Positions 9,550-18,873 of a stretch of DNA of 64,000 nucleotides are shown piece after piece. This stretch comes from Rhodobacterales bacterium. Lineage in GTDB: Bacteria; Pseudomonadota; Alphaproteobacteria; Rhodobacterales; Rhodobacteraceae. The notes beneath the pieces were generated by a model that ran no database searches, was not told where the DNA came from, and worked only from the letters and a program-made list of their open reading frames with translations. The translations under genes and the position numbers were made by a program. The stretch is taken from NCBI GenBank assembly GCA_002748285.1, contig PDSA01000026.1, positions 62,001 through 126,000 of the forward strand. The letters are read 5' to 3'. Positions within the stretch are counted from its first letter, which is position 1. The number at the start of each line of letters is the position of its first letter.

Positions 9550-10204
9550 TCAGAGTTGCAAGCGATGCACCCGGCGGCGTTTTCCCGCATCCTGAACATA
9601 GACAAATCCGCGTCGTTCGAACTGTGGAACCAAGCCCATATATTGATAGCTGGGGGAATCGGGCGCAATCGGATAGGCCTCAACCATTATGGCACCATTT
9701 TCGCGGGCATAGTCAATCGCGGCTTCCAGCAAATGGCCGGACAGCCCGGTCTTGCGGTGCGGTTTCGCGATGCTAAAGCAGGTCAGCGACCACACCGCGT
9801 TCGGGGCATTCGGATAGTCTTGCGGCCCGCCGAGGTCTCGGTGGTTGATGCGTGGCGCGATGGAACACCAGAGCGTTATGCGAAAAACCTGAATCACCTA
9901 ACGCTGCCTGAAATCAAAGATTTCAACGCGTTAGGTGATGCTCTTTGTATCAGCTATTTCGTCAAACGCTATAACCAACAGGCTCATCACCGCAATAGGC
10001 CAGCAAACCAACGGTTTCACCGGATTTGACGCGGCGCTCCATGCGGGATTTGCGAAAATCCCGGTGGGTATTTTGGGCTTCATCCCCGCGGGCCCTCCAG
10101 ACCATGCACCAGCATTGCCGCGACCAGCTTCCGCTTTGCAAGAAGCTCTCGAGGTCATCCCAAAGCTCAGGGACAACGGGTAGGTTGCGGATGCCTTGCG
10201 TCAT
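9550..10204 (-). pseudogene. GNAT-family N-acetyltransferase split by a palindromic insert
   Basis: The 5' part starts at ATG 10202-10204 and reads through CGDEPVG before meeting a stop at 9962. The 3' part resumes at WCSIAPR (codon ending 9870) and continues as VWSLTCFSIAKPHRKTG, then LLEAAIDYARENGA, to the stop at 9550. Together they make a typical acyl-CoA-binding GNAT domain in which GEPVG-WCSIAPR is the normal continuous strand. The interrupting stretch, 9871-9973, is 103 bp long, so it shifts the frame as well as adding stops. Removing it restores one open frame of about 183 residues. I infer that the gene is inactive. Confidence 0.8.
9871..9973. repeat. ~103-bp palindromic insertion element inside the GNAT gene
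   Basis: The core is a perfect 12-bp inverted repeat, ATCACCTAACGC and GCGTTAGGTGAT, which encloses a second one, GAAATC-AAA-GATTTC. The outer edges are also weakly inverted: AGCGTT near each end, with GCGAAA inward of one and ACGAAA inward of the other. There is no open reading frame, so if it is mobile it must depend on another transposase (MITE-like). No convincing target-site duplication is visible. The insert is defined by where the interrupted protein sequence stops and resumes. Confidence 0.65.
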
Positions 10205-10416
10205 CGGGGCAGACTATGGGGCCGCCGGTTGCCGGGTCAAAGAGCCGCGTGGGGCTGAGTGCCGAAAACCTCGTTCAGAGGTTTGATCCGAAATTTGCCG
10301 CCATCGGTAGCCCGTTCTCACTGCAAGGCCCGTTGTGGACACAAAGGCCAAAGTCACCTGACGCGCAAAAATCTGATGCGAACCGCGGCAAGACGCTTGC
10401 CCCGCCCCCGCCAAAC

Positions 10417-10896
10417 CTATCCGCTATCGCGCAACAGCCGGGCCTTTTGCCGGCCCCAGTCGCGCTTGGCCTCGGTGGCGCGTTTGTCGTGCTTTTTCTT
10501 GCCCTTGGCGATGCCGATCTTGATCTTCACCAACCCCTTATGGTTGAAATACATCACCAGCGGCACCAAGGTCATCCCCTTGCGGGCCGTGGCCTGCCAC
10601 AGCCGGGCCAGCTCTTTGCGGCTGACCAGCAATTTACGCCGCCGCCGTTCCTCATGCCCCCAGGTTTTGGCCTGCTTATAGGGGGCGATGTAAGAATTGA
10701 TCAGCCACAGTTCGCCATCCTCAAGGCTGGCATAACTTTCGGCAATGTTGCTCTGCCCCACCCGCAGGGATTTGACCTCGGAGCCCATCAGCATCATGCC
10801 GCATTCGATGTCATCCTCGATGGCATAGTCATAGCGTGCCCGCCGGTTTTCGGCGATCACCTTGTAATTGGGATTGTCATTTTTCTTTTTGGCCAT
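10417..10896 (-). CDS. smpB: SsrA-binding protein SmpB
   Basis: This 159-residue small basic protein binds tmRNA and is required for trans-translation (rescue of stalled ribosomes). It has the family N-terminus ([10 protein letters not shown]), the [13 protein letters not shown] segment and the INSYIAPY segment of the OB fold. The C-terminal tail is Lys/Arg-rich (KGKKKHDKR, then [10 protein letters not shown]) and enters the mRNA channel. It is a single gene. I did not find the tmRNA gene beside it. Confidence 0.96.
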   Translation of the reverse strand: MAKKKNDNPNYKVIAENRRARYDYAIEDDIECGMMLMGSEVKSLRVGQSNIAESYASLEDGELWLINSYIAPYKQAKTWGHEERRRRKLLVSRKELARLWQATARKGMTLVPLVMYFNHKGLVKIKIGIAKGKKKHDKRATEAKRDWGRQKARLLRDSG

Positions 10897-10988
10897 AGGC
10901 GGGGCTTACGACAAGGCACCTGATCTGTCCAGCAATATGCCCGTTTTTCTGAGAGAATGCGGTCAAACCCGATACGCCCCCTTGCCCA

Positions 10989-11594
10989 TTAATAAAGATT
11001 ACGCTGTTGCTCTTTCAGCAGGCCGGAATTGTCATCCTCGTCATCGTCATAAACCGTATGGGTTTTCACCCCCGGAATTTGCGCGAATTGGCGCATCGCC
11101 TTTTTCGGGTAGAACGTGACCTTGGTATTTTCAAACCCCGGCAAGGTTTTCAGCAAGCCGGTGATGGCGTGGGTGCAATACGCCTTGGGCGCCGCGCCAT
11201 TGGTTTGAGCGGCACGCAACGCGGCCTCGGCCACTTCGGGGCTGACTTCAACCGTTTGCATTACCGTGTGATAGGTCTCGCGGGTGTGGTAGTCGATGTA
11301 ATAGCTCAGCACCTCCGGGGTGACGCCGAAATGCACATCGTTGCGCTCAGGGATGCTGGGGCTCCACCAGGTGCCGGCCGGATCGAACAACACCCGTTGC
11401 GAGCCATTGATCATCAGCCCGGCATGGGCGCCCGAGCCATTGGTGTTGGAAATCACCGTAAACAAGGTCAGCGAAGGTGGGCCATTGTGGCGATAAATCG
11501 CGCGTTGCACTTCGGCTTCGGGGGCCCATTTGGGCTCGGCCCCGCAGGCCGCCAGAAGGATGGGCAGCAACAGCCCCAACACAACTCTCTTCAC
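10989..11594 (-). CDS. Putative lipoprotein with a permuted-papain-like (NlpC/LRAT-type) pattern
   Basis: I place the start at the GTG at 11592-11594: CGGAGCG lies just upstream, and the protein then begins with a clean lipoprotein signal ending in LLAAC (Cys17). The mature part is about 185 residues. It has GSGAHAGLMI followed later by FDPAGTWW and YCTHAITGLL. A His before a Cys in these settings recalls the circularly permuted papain-like hydrolases, but this is inference from motif order only. The acidic C-terminus (DDDEDD) is unusual. No neighbour suggests a role. Confidence 0.55.
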   Translation of the reverse strand: MKRVVLGLLLPILLAACGAEPKWAPEAEVQRAIYRHNGPPSLTLFTVISNTNGSGAHAGLMINGSQRVLFDPAGTWWSPSIPERNDVHFGVTPEVLSYYIDYHTRETYHTVMQTVEVSPEVAEAALRAAQTNGAAPKAYCTHAITGLLKTLPGFENTKVTFYPKKAMRQFAQIPGVKTHTVYDDDEDDNSGLLKEQQRNLY

Positions 11595-11652
11595 GATTCG
11601 CTCCGTTTCCCTGTTTATTCGCTGTCGCGCATATATGATTTTCGCGCCCCTG

Positions 11653-12696
11653 TCACGGTTTGCGCCGCCACAGCCACGCCCCATCCACGCCCAGCTCGCG
11701 CATCACCTGACCAGTTTGCAGCAGGTGATTGAGATGGGCCACGGCCTCGACCAGCGCCAGCCCGTAAACCCCCGGGCCGATGGCGCGTTTGAACAGCGGG
11801 GCAAAGCACTCACCCGCACGGCGCGGTTCGCTGAGGTGATCCAGCAACCGCTGCAGGGCACCATGGTGGTTGTCGATCAGCTGGCGCATCCGCAGAGGCA
11901 GGCCGGTAAAGGGCAGCTTGTGGCCGGGCAACACCAGATGATCGGGGCGGGCCAGAGGGGCCAGACGTTCGCAGCTCTCCATCCAATCGGCGATCGGGTC
12001 GGCTTCGGGTTCGGTGGCATACACCCCGATATTGGGCGAAATTGAGGGCAACAGCTGATCGCCGCCCAGCACCAGATGATCATCCTTGCTCCAGAATGTG
12101 GCATGTTCGGGCGCGTGGCCATTGCCGATATGCACCTGCCATTTGCGCCCGCCGATCACGATCTTATCGCCTTGCTGAATCCGGGTAAAACCCAGCGGCA
12201 TCGGCGCGACCACATCGGCAAAGTTGAACGGACGCTCGGCGGCGCGTTGTACGTAGATCTGCGAATCCATGCCGCAGCGGCGCCAAAACGTCAGGGTCTC
12301 GGGCGTGGGGCGGTCCTGTTCGTCCAGCATCAACATGCGAGCAAACAGCCAGGCGGTGCGGGTGGTGGTCAGATCGGCCCCGTGTTCGCTCTGAAACCAG
12401 CCGGCCAGACCGACATGATCGGGGTGGTGATGGGTAACGATCACCCGCCCCACCGGCTTGCCCGCCAGCGGCCCGGCCAGCAGAGCCTGCCAGATCGCCT
12501 TGCTGCGCCGCGAGGCCAGGCCGGTGTCGATGATCGTCCAGCTGTCGCCCTCATCCAGCGCAAAGATGTTGATATGGTCCAGAGCCATCGGCAAAGGCAA
12601 GCGCATCCACAACACGCCATCGGCCACCTCAATGGCCTGCCCCTCCGCCGGAGGGGTGGCGAAGGGATAGCGGATTTTATCCACATCCTGTTTCAT
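11653..12696 (-). CDS. MBL-fold metallo-hydrolase (LACTB2-like)
   Basis: This is 347 residues from the ATG at 12694-12696, which follows GCGGAGG. The frame is open further upstream, but that stretch has no hydrolase character. The metal-binding signature THHHPDHVGLAGW is near residue 112, with later conserved GNGHAPEHATFW and GDQLL. The last ~80 residues form the winged-helix-like tail found in LACTB2-type beta-lactamase-fold proteins. The substrate is unknown. The family includes thioester and nucleic-acid hydrolases. Confidence 0.85.
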   Translation of the reverse strand: MKQDVDKIRYPFATPPAEGQAIEVADGVLWMRLPLPMALDHINIFALDEGDSWTIIDTGLASRRSKAIWQALLAGPLAGKPVGRVIVTHHHPDHVGLAGWFQSEHGADLTTTRTAWLFARMLMLDEQDRPTPETLTFWRRCGMDSQIYVQRAAERPFNFADVVAPMPLGFTRIQQGDKIVIGGRKWQVHIGNGHAPEHATFWSKDDHLVLGGDQLLPSISPNIGVYATEPEADPIADWMESCERLAPLARPDHLVLPGHKLPFTGLPLRMRQLIDNHHGALQRLLDHLSEPRRAGECFAPLFKRAIGPGVYGLALVEAVAHLNHLLQTGQVMRELGVDGAWLWRRKP

Positions 12697-12850
12697 CACG
12701 GCCTCCGCCTTGCCGGGGCGGGCGGCGGTTTTGGCGTCTGCATCGGGGCTGAAACGGGCATTGTGGTATCCTTGTTCACGCGCTGGCTTGGAATTTCGGT
12801 TGGCATTGGATATGTCACGTTTGTTGAACCGATGTCGAGTCCCCCGCACC

Positions 12851-13807
12851 ATGACCGAAACACCCACCCAGCATCTCACAGACACCGAGGCCGGATTGGC
12901 CCGCGCCGCTCAGCTGTTGCGTTCGGGCCAGTTGGTGGCGTTTCCGACCGAGACCGTCTACGGGCTGGGGGCGGATGCCCGCAATGGCACGGCGGTGGCG
13001 CAGATTTTCGCGGCCAAGGGGCGGCCGGCGTTTAATCCGCTGATCGTGCATGTGGCCGATCTGGAGATGGCCCGGCAAATCGCCGCGTTCACCCCGGAGG
13101 CGCTGGAGCTGGCCCGCCGTTTCTGGCCCGGCCCAATGACGCTGGTTTTGCCATTGCGCGAGGATGCGGGGCTGTCTTTGCTGGTAACGGCGGGGTTGAA
13201 AACGGTGGGCGTGCGGGTGCCGGGGCACCCGGTTGCACGCCGGCTGTTGCGGGAATTTGCCGGCCCGGTGGCTGCGCCCTCGGCCAATCCTTCGGGCAAG
13301 ATCAGCCCCACCACCGCAGCGCATGTTCTGGCTGGCCTGAACGGCAAGATCGCTGCCATTGTCGATGGCGGAGCCTGTGGGGTCGGGATTGAAAGCACCA
13401 TTATCGGGTTTGGGCCCGCCCCGGTGTTGCTGCGCCCCGGCGGGCTGGCGGCGGAAGCGGTCGAGGAGGTGCTTGCCACCCCCCTGCCCCGGCCCGCGCC
13501 CAAGCCGGAAGCGCCGAATGCCCCCGGTCAGTTATCTTCGCATTACGCTCCGTCTGCGCTGCTGCGTCTGAATGCGACCGACAAACGAGAGGGCGAGTTG
13601 AAGCTGGGCTTTGGCCCGGACCCTGAGGCCGATCTGAACCTGTCCGAAACCGGTGATCTGACCGAAGCCGCGGCCAACCTGTTTGCGCATCTGCACGCTC
13701 TGGACGGGCGCGGGCCGGTTGGGATTGCGGTGGCTGAGGTGCCACAGACCGGGCTGGGGGTTGCGATCAATGACCGCCTGAAACGCGCTGCCGCGCCGCG
13801 TCCGTGA
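12851..13807 (+). CDS. L-threonylcarbamoyladenylate synthase (Sua5/YrdC/YwlC)
   Basis: This makes threonylcarbamoyl-AMP for the t6A modification of ANN-decoding tRNAs. At 318 residues it is the long Sua5 type: a YrdC domain (about 15-200, with FPTETVYGLGADA, KGRPAFNPLIVH, APSANPSGKISPT and GIESTI) plus a C-terminal Sua5 domain after the PGQLSSHYAP linker. The start at 12851 is the first ATG that gives the normal family N-terminus. It is divergent from the MBL hydrolase. Confidence 0.93.
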   Translation: MTETPTQHLTDTEAGLARAAQLLRSGQLVAFPTETVYGLGADARNGTAVAQIFAAKGRPAFNPLIVHVADLEMARQIAAFTPEALELARRFWPGPMTLVLPLREDAGLSLLVTAGLKTVGVRVPGHPVARRLLREFAGPVAAPSANPSGKISPTTAAHVLAGLNGKIAAIVDGGACGVGIESTIIGFGPAPVLLRPGGLAAEAVEEVLATPLPRPAPKPEAPNAPGQLSSHYAPSALLRLNATDKREGELKLGFGPDPEADLNLSETGDLTEAAANLFAHLHALDGRGPVGIAVAEVPQTGLGVAINDRLKRAAAPRP

Positions 13808-13846
13808 CGGGGGCCGCCGAATGAACAACCTGTTGAAAGATCCCCC

Positions 13847-15016
13847 CTAACCGCGCAGCTTTTTCACCGCCGCCAGCCCGGCCTGTCGCCCGGTGGCCAG
13901 ACAGCCGGTCAGCAAATATCCACCCGTCGGAGCCTCCCAATCCAGCATTTCCCCGGCGCAGAACGTGCCCGGCGCGTTGCGCAACTCCAGATCGGGGCTA
14001 AGCCCGGAAAAGGCGATGCCGCCAGCGGTTGAGATCGCCTCATCCATCGGGCGCGGCCCGGCGTGGCGGATGGGCAGATCCTTGATCAGCTGGGCCAGTT
14101 GATCGGCCTGCTGCGGCAAGGGTCGGCCAAATTCTTGCAACAGCGCCAGCTTGACCGCGTCCAGCCTGGCGGCCTTGCGTAGATGGTTGGCCCAGCTGGC
14201 CTTGCCGCGCGGTTTGTTCAGGCGGTTTTGCAGGGTGTCCAGACTGACCCCGGGCCGCAAATCCAGCCGCAACTGAGCCCCCTGCCGCATCGGACGCGAC
14301 AGCGCATAAATGCCGCTGCCCTCAATCCCACGGCGGGAAATCACGAATTCTCCCAATAGGCGCACATCCCCGGCCTTGAGGCCGACCGTCTTGACCGGAG
14401 CGCCAAAATGTTTGGCCATGAACGGGCTCCAATCGACGCAAAACCCCATATTGGCGGGCTGAAACGGGGCGATTTCAACGCCCTTGGCGGCAACGATCTG
14501 CGCCCATTCCGCATCCGAGCCCAGCCGCGCCCAGCTGGCCCCGCCCAGCGCCAGAACCGCGACTTTGGGCATCCGTTCCTGACGGCCCTGCGGGGTGTCG
14601 AAAACAAAGCCTTGGCCCCAGCCAACCCAGCGCCAGCGCATGTCAAACCGCACCCCCAGCTGAGCCAGCCGCTTCAGCCAAGCCCGCAGCAGCGGTGAGG
14701 CTTTCATCGCTTTGGGAAACACCCGGCCCGAGCTGCCGGTGAACAGCTCTTGCCCCAAATCCCGGGCCCAGCGCTGCACATCGGCATTGTCAAAACGCCG
14801 CACGATGGCTTGCATTTCAGGGCGATCATATTGCGCCAGAAATTGCTCTGGCGGTTCGTCCTTGGTCAGGTTCAACCCCGATTTCCCCGCCATCAGCAAT
14901 TTGCGCCCCACCGAGGGCATCGCATCCACCACCTGCACCGACACCCCGGCCTCGGCCAGCATCTGCGCCGCCATCAGCCCGGCGGGGCCGGCACCGATCA
15001 CCAGCGCGTCAGCCAT
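13847..15016 (-). CDS. FAD-dependent oxidoreductase of the HI0933/YhiN (BaiN-like) family
   Basis: This 389-residue protein has a Rossmann dinucleotide-binding N-terminus (VIGAGPAGLMAAQML), then GRKLLMAGKSGLNLT. The C-terminal FAD segment is AGEMLDWEAPTGGYLLTGCLATG. This matches the HI0933-like flavoproteins, most of which are uncharacterised; some members reduce bile-acid or other enones. The gene overlaps the upstream mscS-like gene by 8 bp (15009-15016), so it is probably cotranscribed with it. Confidence 0.88.
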   Translation of the reverse strand: MADALVIGAGPAGLMAAQMLAEAGVSVQVVDAMPSVGRKLLMAGKSGLNLTKDEPPEQFLAQYDRPEMQAIVRRFDNADVQRWARDLGQELFTGSSGRVFPKAMKASPLLRAWLKRLAQLGVRFDMRWRWVGWGQGFVFDTPQGRQERMPKVAVLALGGASWARLGSDAEWAQIVAAKGVEIAPFQPANMGFCVDWSPFMAKHFGAPVKTVGLKAGDVRLLGEFVISRRGIEGSGIYALSRPMRQGAQLRLDLRPGVSLDTLQNRLNKPRGKASWANHLRKAARLDAVKLALLQEFGRPLPQQADQLAQLIKDLPIRHAGPRPMDEAISTAGGIAFSGLSPDLELRNAPGTFCAGEMLDWEAPTGGYLLTGCLATGRQAGLAAVKKLRG

Positions 15017-16325
15017 CGGGCAGACTGTTTTTCAGCTCGACCACACGGTGCGGATAAGGGATTTCGATGTCGTATTCTTTCAGAGCATTCCAGATCAGAA
15101 ACAGCACATCCGAGGTGTATTTATTGTCGCCATCATCAATGCCGTTCACCCAGAATTCCACCGCGAAATCAATGCCGCTGTCGCCAAAGCCGCGCAATTC
15201 GCAATCGGGGGGAAAGGGCTGATCCAGCACATCGGGGTTTTGCGCCACCGCCGCTTCGACGATTGCGGGAACCTTGTTGATGTCGGTATCATAAGAGACA
15301 CTGAACGGTGCCTCATAGCGATTGGCCGAGCCGCTATCAGAATAGTTGGTGACCCGGGTGGTGATGAAATCTTCGTTTGGCACCACGATCCAGCGCCCGT
15401 CATAGGTTTCCAGAATCGCGGCGCGGGCGGTCATTTTCACGATGGTGCCGGCTTCGCCACCGTCCAGCTCGACATAATCGCCGACCGTGGCCTGCCCTTC
15501 CAGCAGCAGGATCACGCCCGAGATGAAATTCGACGCGATTTTCTGCAAACCAAAGCCAAGCCCGACCCCAATCGCACCGCCCAGCACTGCGAGGGTGGAC
15601 AGGTCGATGCCCATGATGTTCATCAGCATCAGGAATGCGATGCCAAAAATCATGATCTCGGCGGTTTTGACCGCCAGATGGCGGGTGGCGGGGCGCATTT
15701 CTTCTTGTTTGTTGATCAGGGCTGCGCTTTGGTCATTCGACCAACGCCCCAGCCAGAACAACAAGCTGCCCGCGATCACCCCCCGCACCAGCGACATGAT
15801 CGAGAACGAGATATTGCCCATGCCAACGGTGGTCGCCGTCAGATAAGCCGTCAGCTCATCGAGCAGCCCCAGCGCATAGAGTGCCATGGCCGGGATCAGG
15901 ATGTATTTGCCCAACAGTTTCAGGAACGCATCCTTGACGATGTCGCGCACAAAGATACGGGCGGCGAGGAACAAAAACAGCCTTTTGCCAAAGGCGATCA
16001 CCGCGCCCGAGCCAAACAGCGAGCGCGTGACCTGTTCGCCAATGCCGGTGAACACATAGGCCAGCACCGGCAGCAACAGGGGCAAAAAGATCAGCACAAA
16101 GCGGCGGGCTTGCGCCAGATAGCTGGTTTGTTCATCGGGTGGGGAAATCAGCGATTGCAGCAGCGGCGACAGCTTGCGGCTGACCAGCAGGGCGGCGATG
16201 AACGCCACGATCAGCAGGCCGAATTGCGACCACGCGGCGGGGCTGAGCAACCAGCCTCGGGCCATCTCCCAGCCCTGTTCGGCATAGCCGATTGCCTGTT
16301 GCAGGATCTCGGATTGTGCGCTCAT
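15009..16325 (-). CDS. MscS-family mechanosensitive ion channel
   Basis: This 438-residue protein has about five to six membrane spans in its N-terminal half. The MscS core begins with the pore-lining helix LAVLGGAIGVGLGFGLQKI, then the SGVILLLEGQATVGDYVELDG beta domain and VPNEDF. The C-terminal alpha/beta part is RFD...-like (DTDINKVPAIVEAAV, then FAVEFWV). It acts as a pressure-release valve in the inner membrane. It lies 10 bp downstream of the enoyl-CoA hydratase gene and overlaps the flavoprotein gene. Confidence 0.92.
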   Translation of the reverse strand: MSAQSEILQQAIGYAEQGWEMARGWLLSPAAWSQFGLLIVAFIAALLVSRKLSPLLQSLISPPDEQTSYLAQARRFVLIFLPLLLPVLAYVFTGIGEQVTRSLFGSGAVIAFGKRLFLFLAARIFVRDIVKDAFLKLLGKYILIPAMALYALGLLDELTAYLTATTVGMGNISFSIMSLVRGVIAGSLLFWLGRWSNDQSAALINKQEEMRPATRHLAVKTAEIMIFGIAFLMLMNIMGIDLSTLAVLGGAIGVGLGFGLQKIASNFISGVILLLEGQATVGDYVELDGGEAGTIVKMTARAAILETYDGRWIVVPNEDFITTRVTNYSDSGSANRYEAPFSVSYDTDINKVPAIVEAAVAQNPDVLDQPFPPDCELRGFGDSGIDFAVEFWVNGIDDGDNKYTSDVLFLIWNALKEYDIEIPYPHRVVELKNSLPDG

Positions 16326-16335
16326 CTGTTTGCCC

Positions 16336-16950
16336 TCAGCCGTTACACATCTGTTTGATGCCGCTTAGAATTTCTGGTTTTGCGCTCAGTACATCGGCGC
16401 TGAGATCGGCAATCGCATCCGGCATCTGATCGGCTGGGATCAGCCGGTCTACCAGACCGAATTGCAGCGCCTCATCGGCGGTGATTTTCTGCCCGCCCAT
16501 CAGGATCAGCTTGGCCCGGGCCGGCCCGACAAGGGCACGCAGCCGCGCCGGGTCAGAGGGCTGGGGCAGAAAGCCCAGCTTCATCGCCGGGTAGAAAAAC
16601 CTGGCCCCCGGATCGGCAATACGCAGATCACAGGCCAGCGCCATGCCAAAGGCTCCGCCCGCCAGCGTGCCATTCAGTGCTGCGATGGTCAGACAGGGGG
16701 CGGCGGCGATGGCAGATGACAGGCGCTCCCACACCGGATCGGTGGCCAGCCCGGCATGGGCCTCTTGCAGATCGGCCCCGGCGCTGAACACCCGCCCGCG
16801 CCCGGTGATCACCAGCGCTCCGGCCTGCCCGGCGGCGTCCTCGGCGATATCGGCCAGCTGGCTCAGCATGGCTTTGGTCAGCGAATTGGCCTTATCCGGG
16901 CGGTTGATGGTAGCAATCCACAGCCCGTTTTCCTTGGTCAGCTCAATCAT
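16336..16950 (-). CDS. Enoyl-CoA hydratase/isomerase family protein (short)
   Basis: At 204 residues this crotonase-fold protein is shorter than the usual 255-265. It retains the first oxyanion-hole segment (VFSAGADLQEAH) and the second (NGTLAGGAFGMALACDLRIA). The C-terminal helices used for trimerisation are largely missing, although the sequence ends naturally. The reaction cannot be assigned. It is the first gene of the set that continues with mscS and the flavoprotein. Confidence 0.85.
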   Translation of the reverse strand: MIELTKENGLWIATINRPDKANSLTKAMLSQLADIAEDAAGQAGALVITGRGRVFSAGADLQEAHAGLATDPVWERLSSAIAAAPCLTIAALNGTLAGGAFGMALACDLRIADPGARFFYPAMKLGFLPQPSDPARLRALVGPARAKLILMGGQKITADEALQFGLVDRLIPADQMPDAIADLSADVLSAKPEILSGIKQMCNG

Positions 16951-17247
16951 CGGTTTCAGGCTCCGTTTCTGGCAAAAATATCTGGTGGGCAGCGCAGCAA
17001 TCCTGCCCTGCCCGTTTGTGTAGGCGATTTCAGCCCGGCGTCAAGTGGCGCAGCCTTTGTGGGGGCCTGTGACGCCCCATCGCCCTGTCGGCAGATTTTC
17101 GCGTATCAGTCACAATTTCGCGCCTCAGGCGGTGATCTGTCAATCAATTCTTTATTCTTGAATCTTATTCACTTAGACTTGCATCAGGCGCGTTCTGCGC
17201 TCATTTATATGGTCAGTTCTTTTTTCTAAATTACCGAAGGATTCGAA
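16951..17247. other. ~300-bp divergent promoter region
   Basis: This gap carries the upstream regions of the enoyl-CoA hydratase gene (minus) and the first DUF2125 gene (plus). The right half is AT-richer than the surroundings (17140-17230), as expected for a promoter, and GAAGGA precedes the plus-strand ATG. I could not fix a clear -35/-10 pair, and no gene is seen. Confidence 0.4.
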
Positions 17248-18747
17248 ATGAAAAACTGGAAAGCGATTGCGGGTTCTGCTGCGTTTGTAACCCTGATGAG
17301 CAGCACGGCTGCTTTTGCCGATGTATCGGCCAAAGAGGTCTGGGATGACTGGCGTCTTTATATGTCCGGTATGGGCTATAAGCTCACCTCGAATGACACT
17401 CTCTCTGACGGCAAGGTCACGGTTGATGATCTGGTCATGGAGATGAAAATCCCCGAGGAGGACGATACGCTAACCGTTTCGCTGGGGCAGATCACTTTTA
17501 CCGATCAGGGCGATGGCAGCGTTGCGGTTGGGTTTGCCCCGGATCTGCCGGTTAAAATCACGGTTGACGATGAGTTTGCGGCCACTTTGAAATACACCCA
17601 TCAGGCGATGGACATGATCGTCAGCGGCGCGCCCGAGGAGATGCGCTATGACTACACAGCCGCCGCCATGGGGGTTGAGCTTGTCGATCTGATGATGGAT
17701 GGCAAAGAGTTACATAACGCTGTGTTCAATGTGAACATGCAGGGGGTGGCTGGTGAGGCGACCAACATTGTGGCGGATTTGCGCAAGGTGGCCGAGAGCT
17801 TCTCGGCCAAATCGGTCACCTATGACATCGCGATGAAAGAGCCACGCGGGGATAGCAGCTTCAAGATCAAGGGCGACATGGCCGATCTGGCGGGTAAATT
17901 CACTGCCTCCATGCCCAGCAATGTCAATTTTGAAAAGATGGCCCAGACGCTGAGCGATGGCTTTGCCTTTGCCGGTGGTTTCAGCTGGGGTTCCGGCGGT
18001 TATGAGCTCAGCACTAGCGATGGCGGCGACACCATGCAGGGCAAAACGCAGATGCGCTCGGGGTCGTTTGATGTGAAAATGGACCGTGAGCAACTGATGT
18101 ATGCCAGCGATGCCAAGGGAATCAAGGCTTCGATTTCCGGTAATTCCATACCGCTGCCTTCGATTGATTATCAGCTGGGCTCGGCCGGTTTCAAGCTGCT
18201 GATGCCAGTCAGCAAAAGCCAAAAAGCCTCTGATTTTTCATTCGCGATCAATCTGGATCAGCTGAGCGTGTCCGAGGCAATCTGGGGGCTGTTTGATCCC
18301 TCGGCGGTGCTGCCACGCGATCCGGCCACAATCCGGCTGGCGCTGGATGGCAAAGCCAACTGGCTGGTTGACATCATGGACCCGAAAAGCTCGAAAAAGG
18401 CAGATGTGCCCGGTCAGTTGCACGCTCTGACCCTGAAAGAGCTGCAGCTGAGTATCGCTGGGGCTGATCTGACCGGCAGCGGTGATTTCACCTTTGATAA
18501 TAGCGATCTGGAAACATTTGACGGCCTGCCTGCACCCGAAGGCGAGGTCAATCTGGAGCTGACCGGCGGCAATGGGCTGCTGGACAATCTGATCAAGATG
18601 GGTCTGGTGCCACAGGATCAGGCCATGGGTGTCCGCATGATGATCGGTATGTTTGCTGTTGTCGGCGATGGCCCCGATACGCTGACCTCGAAAATAGAAG
18701 TCAAAAGCGATGGCTCGATTCTGGCCAATGGGCAGCGGCTGAAATAG
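17248..18747 (+). CDS. DUF2125-type secreted protein, copy 1
   Basis: This 499-residue protein has a signal peptide ending SSTAAFA. The mature protein is rich in beta-strand-like alternation. It shows two similar halves, each ending in a segment of the form DLTGSGDFTFDNSDLETF. It resembles the alphaproteobacterial DUF2125 family, whose function is unknown. The next gene encodes a paralogue that shares the GSG-F-FDNSDLET and LDG-ANG-R-K ends. It starts after GAAGGA and is followed by a strong terminator, so it is its own transcription unit. Confidence 0.75.
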   Translation: MKNWKAIAGSAAFVTLMSSTAAFADVSAKEVWDDWRLYMSGMGYKLTSNDTLSDGKVTVDDLVMEMKIPEEDDTLTVSLGQITFTDQGDGSVAVGFAPDLPVKITVDDEFAATLKYTHQAMDMIVSGAPEEMRYDYTAAAMGVELVDLMMDGKELHNAVFNVNMQGVAGEATNIVADLRKVAESFSAKSVTYDIAMKEPRGDSSFKIKGDMADLAGKFTASMPSNVNFEKMAQTLSDGFAFAGGFSWGSGGYELSTSDGGDTMQGKTQMRSGSFDVKMDREQLMYASDAKGIKASISGNSIPLPSIDYQLGSAGFKLLMPVSKSQKASDFSFAINLDQLSVSEAIWGLFDPSAVLPRDPATIRLALDGKANWLVDIMDPKSSKKADVPGQLHALTLKELQLSIAGADLTGSGDFTFDNSDLETFDGLPAPEGEVNLELTGGNGLLDNLIKMGLVPQDQAMGVRMMIGMFAVVGDGPDTLTSKIEVKSDGSILANGQRLK

Positions 18748-18772
18748 AGCTACCATATTTAACACAAATAGC

Positions 18773-18811
18773 GGGCCGCGCGGGGATTTCCCGGGCGGCC
18801 CGTTTGGTTTT
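18773..18811 (+). terminator. Rho-independent terminator after DUF2125 copy 1
   Basis: GGGCCGCGCGGG at 18773-18784 pairs with CCCGGGCGGCCC at 18790-18801 (one mismatch, five-base loop) and is followed by TTTGGTTTT. It separates the two paralogous genes. Confidence 0.8.
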
Positions 18812-18873
18812 GGCTTGATCCGGCTTACGCTTTGCCTGAAACTGTGCAAACCACCCACAAACTGGAAAAGAAT

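Noticed and set aside
9864..9979. A 4-bp TGGT target-site duplication around the GNAT insert
   Set aside because: TGGT occurs at both edges, but keeping a single copy puts the restored reading frame out of register. Removal of exactly 103 bp fits better, so the duplication is not supported.
10205..10416. A possible tmRNA gene beside smpB
   Set aside because: I could not find a tag-coding frame or tRNA-like ends in this gap or in 824-1388.
14712..16358. 548-codon plus-strand open frame
   Set aside because: It lies antisense to the flavoprotein and mscS-like genes, both well-recognised families. Long antisense frames are common in GC-rich DNA.
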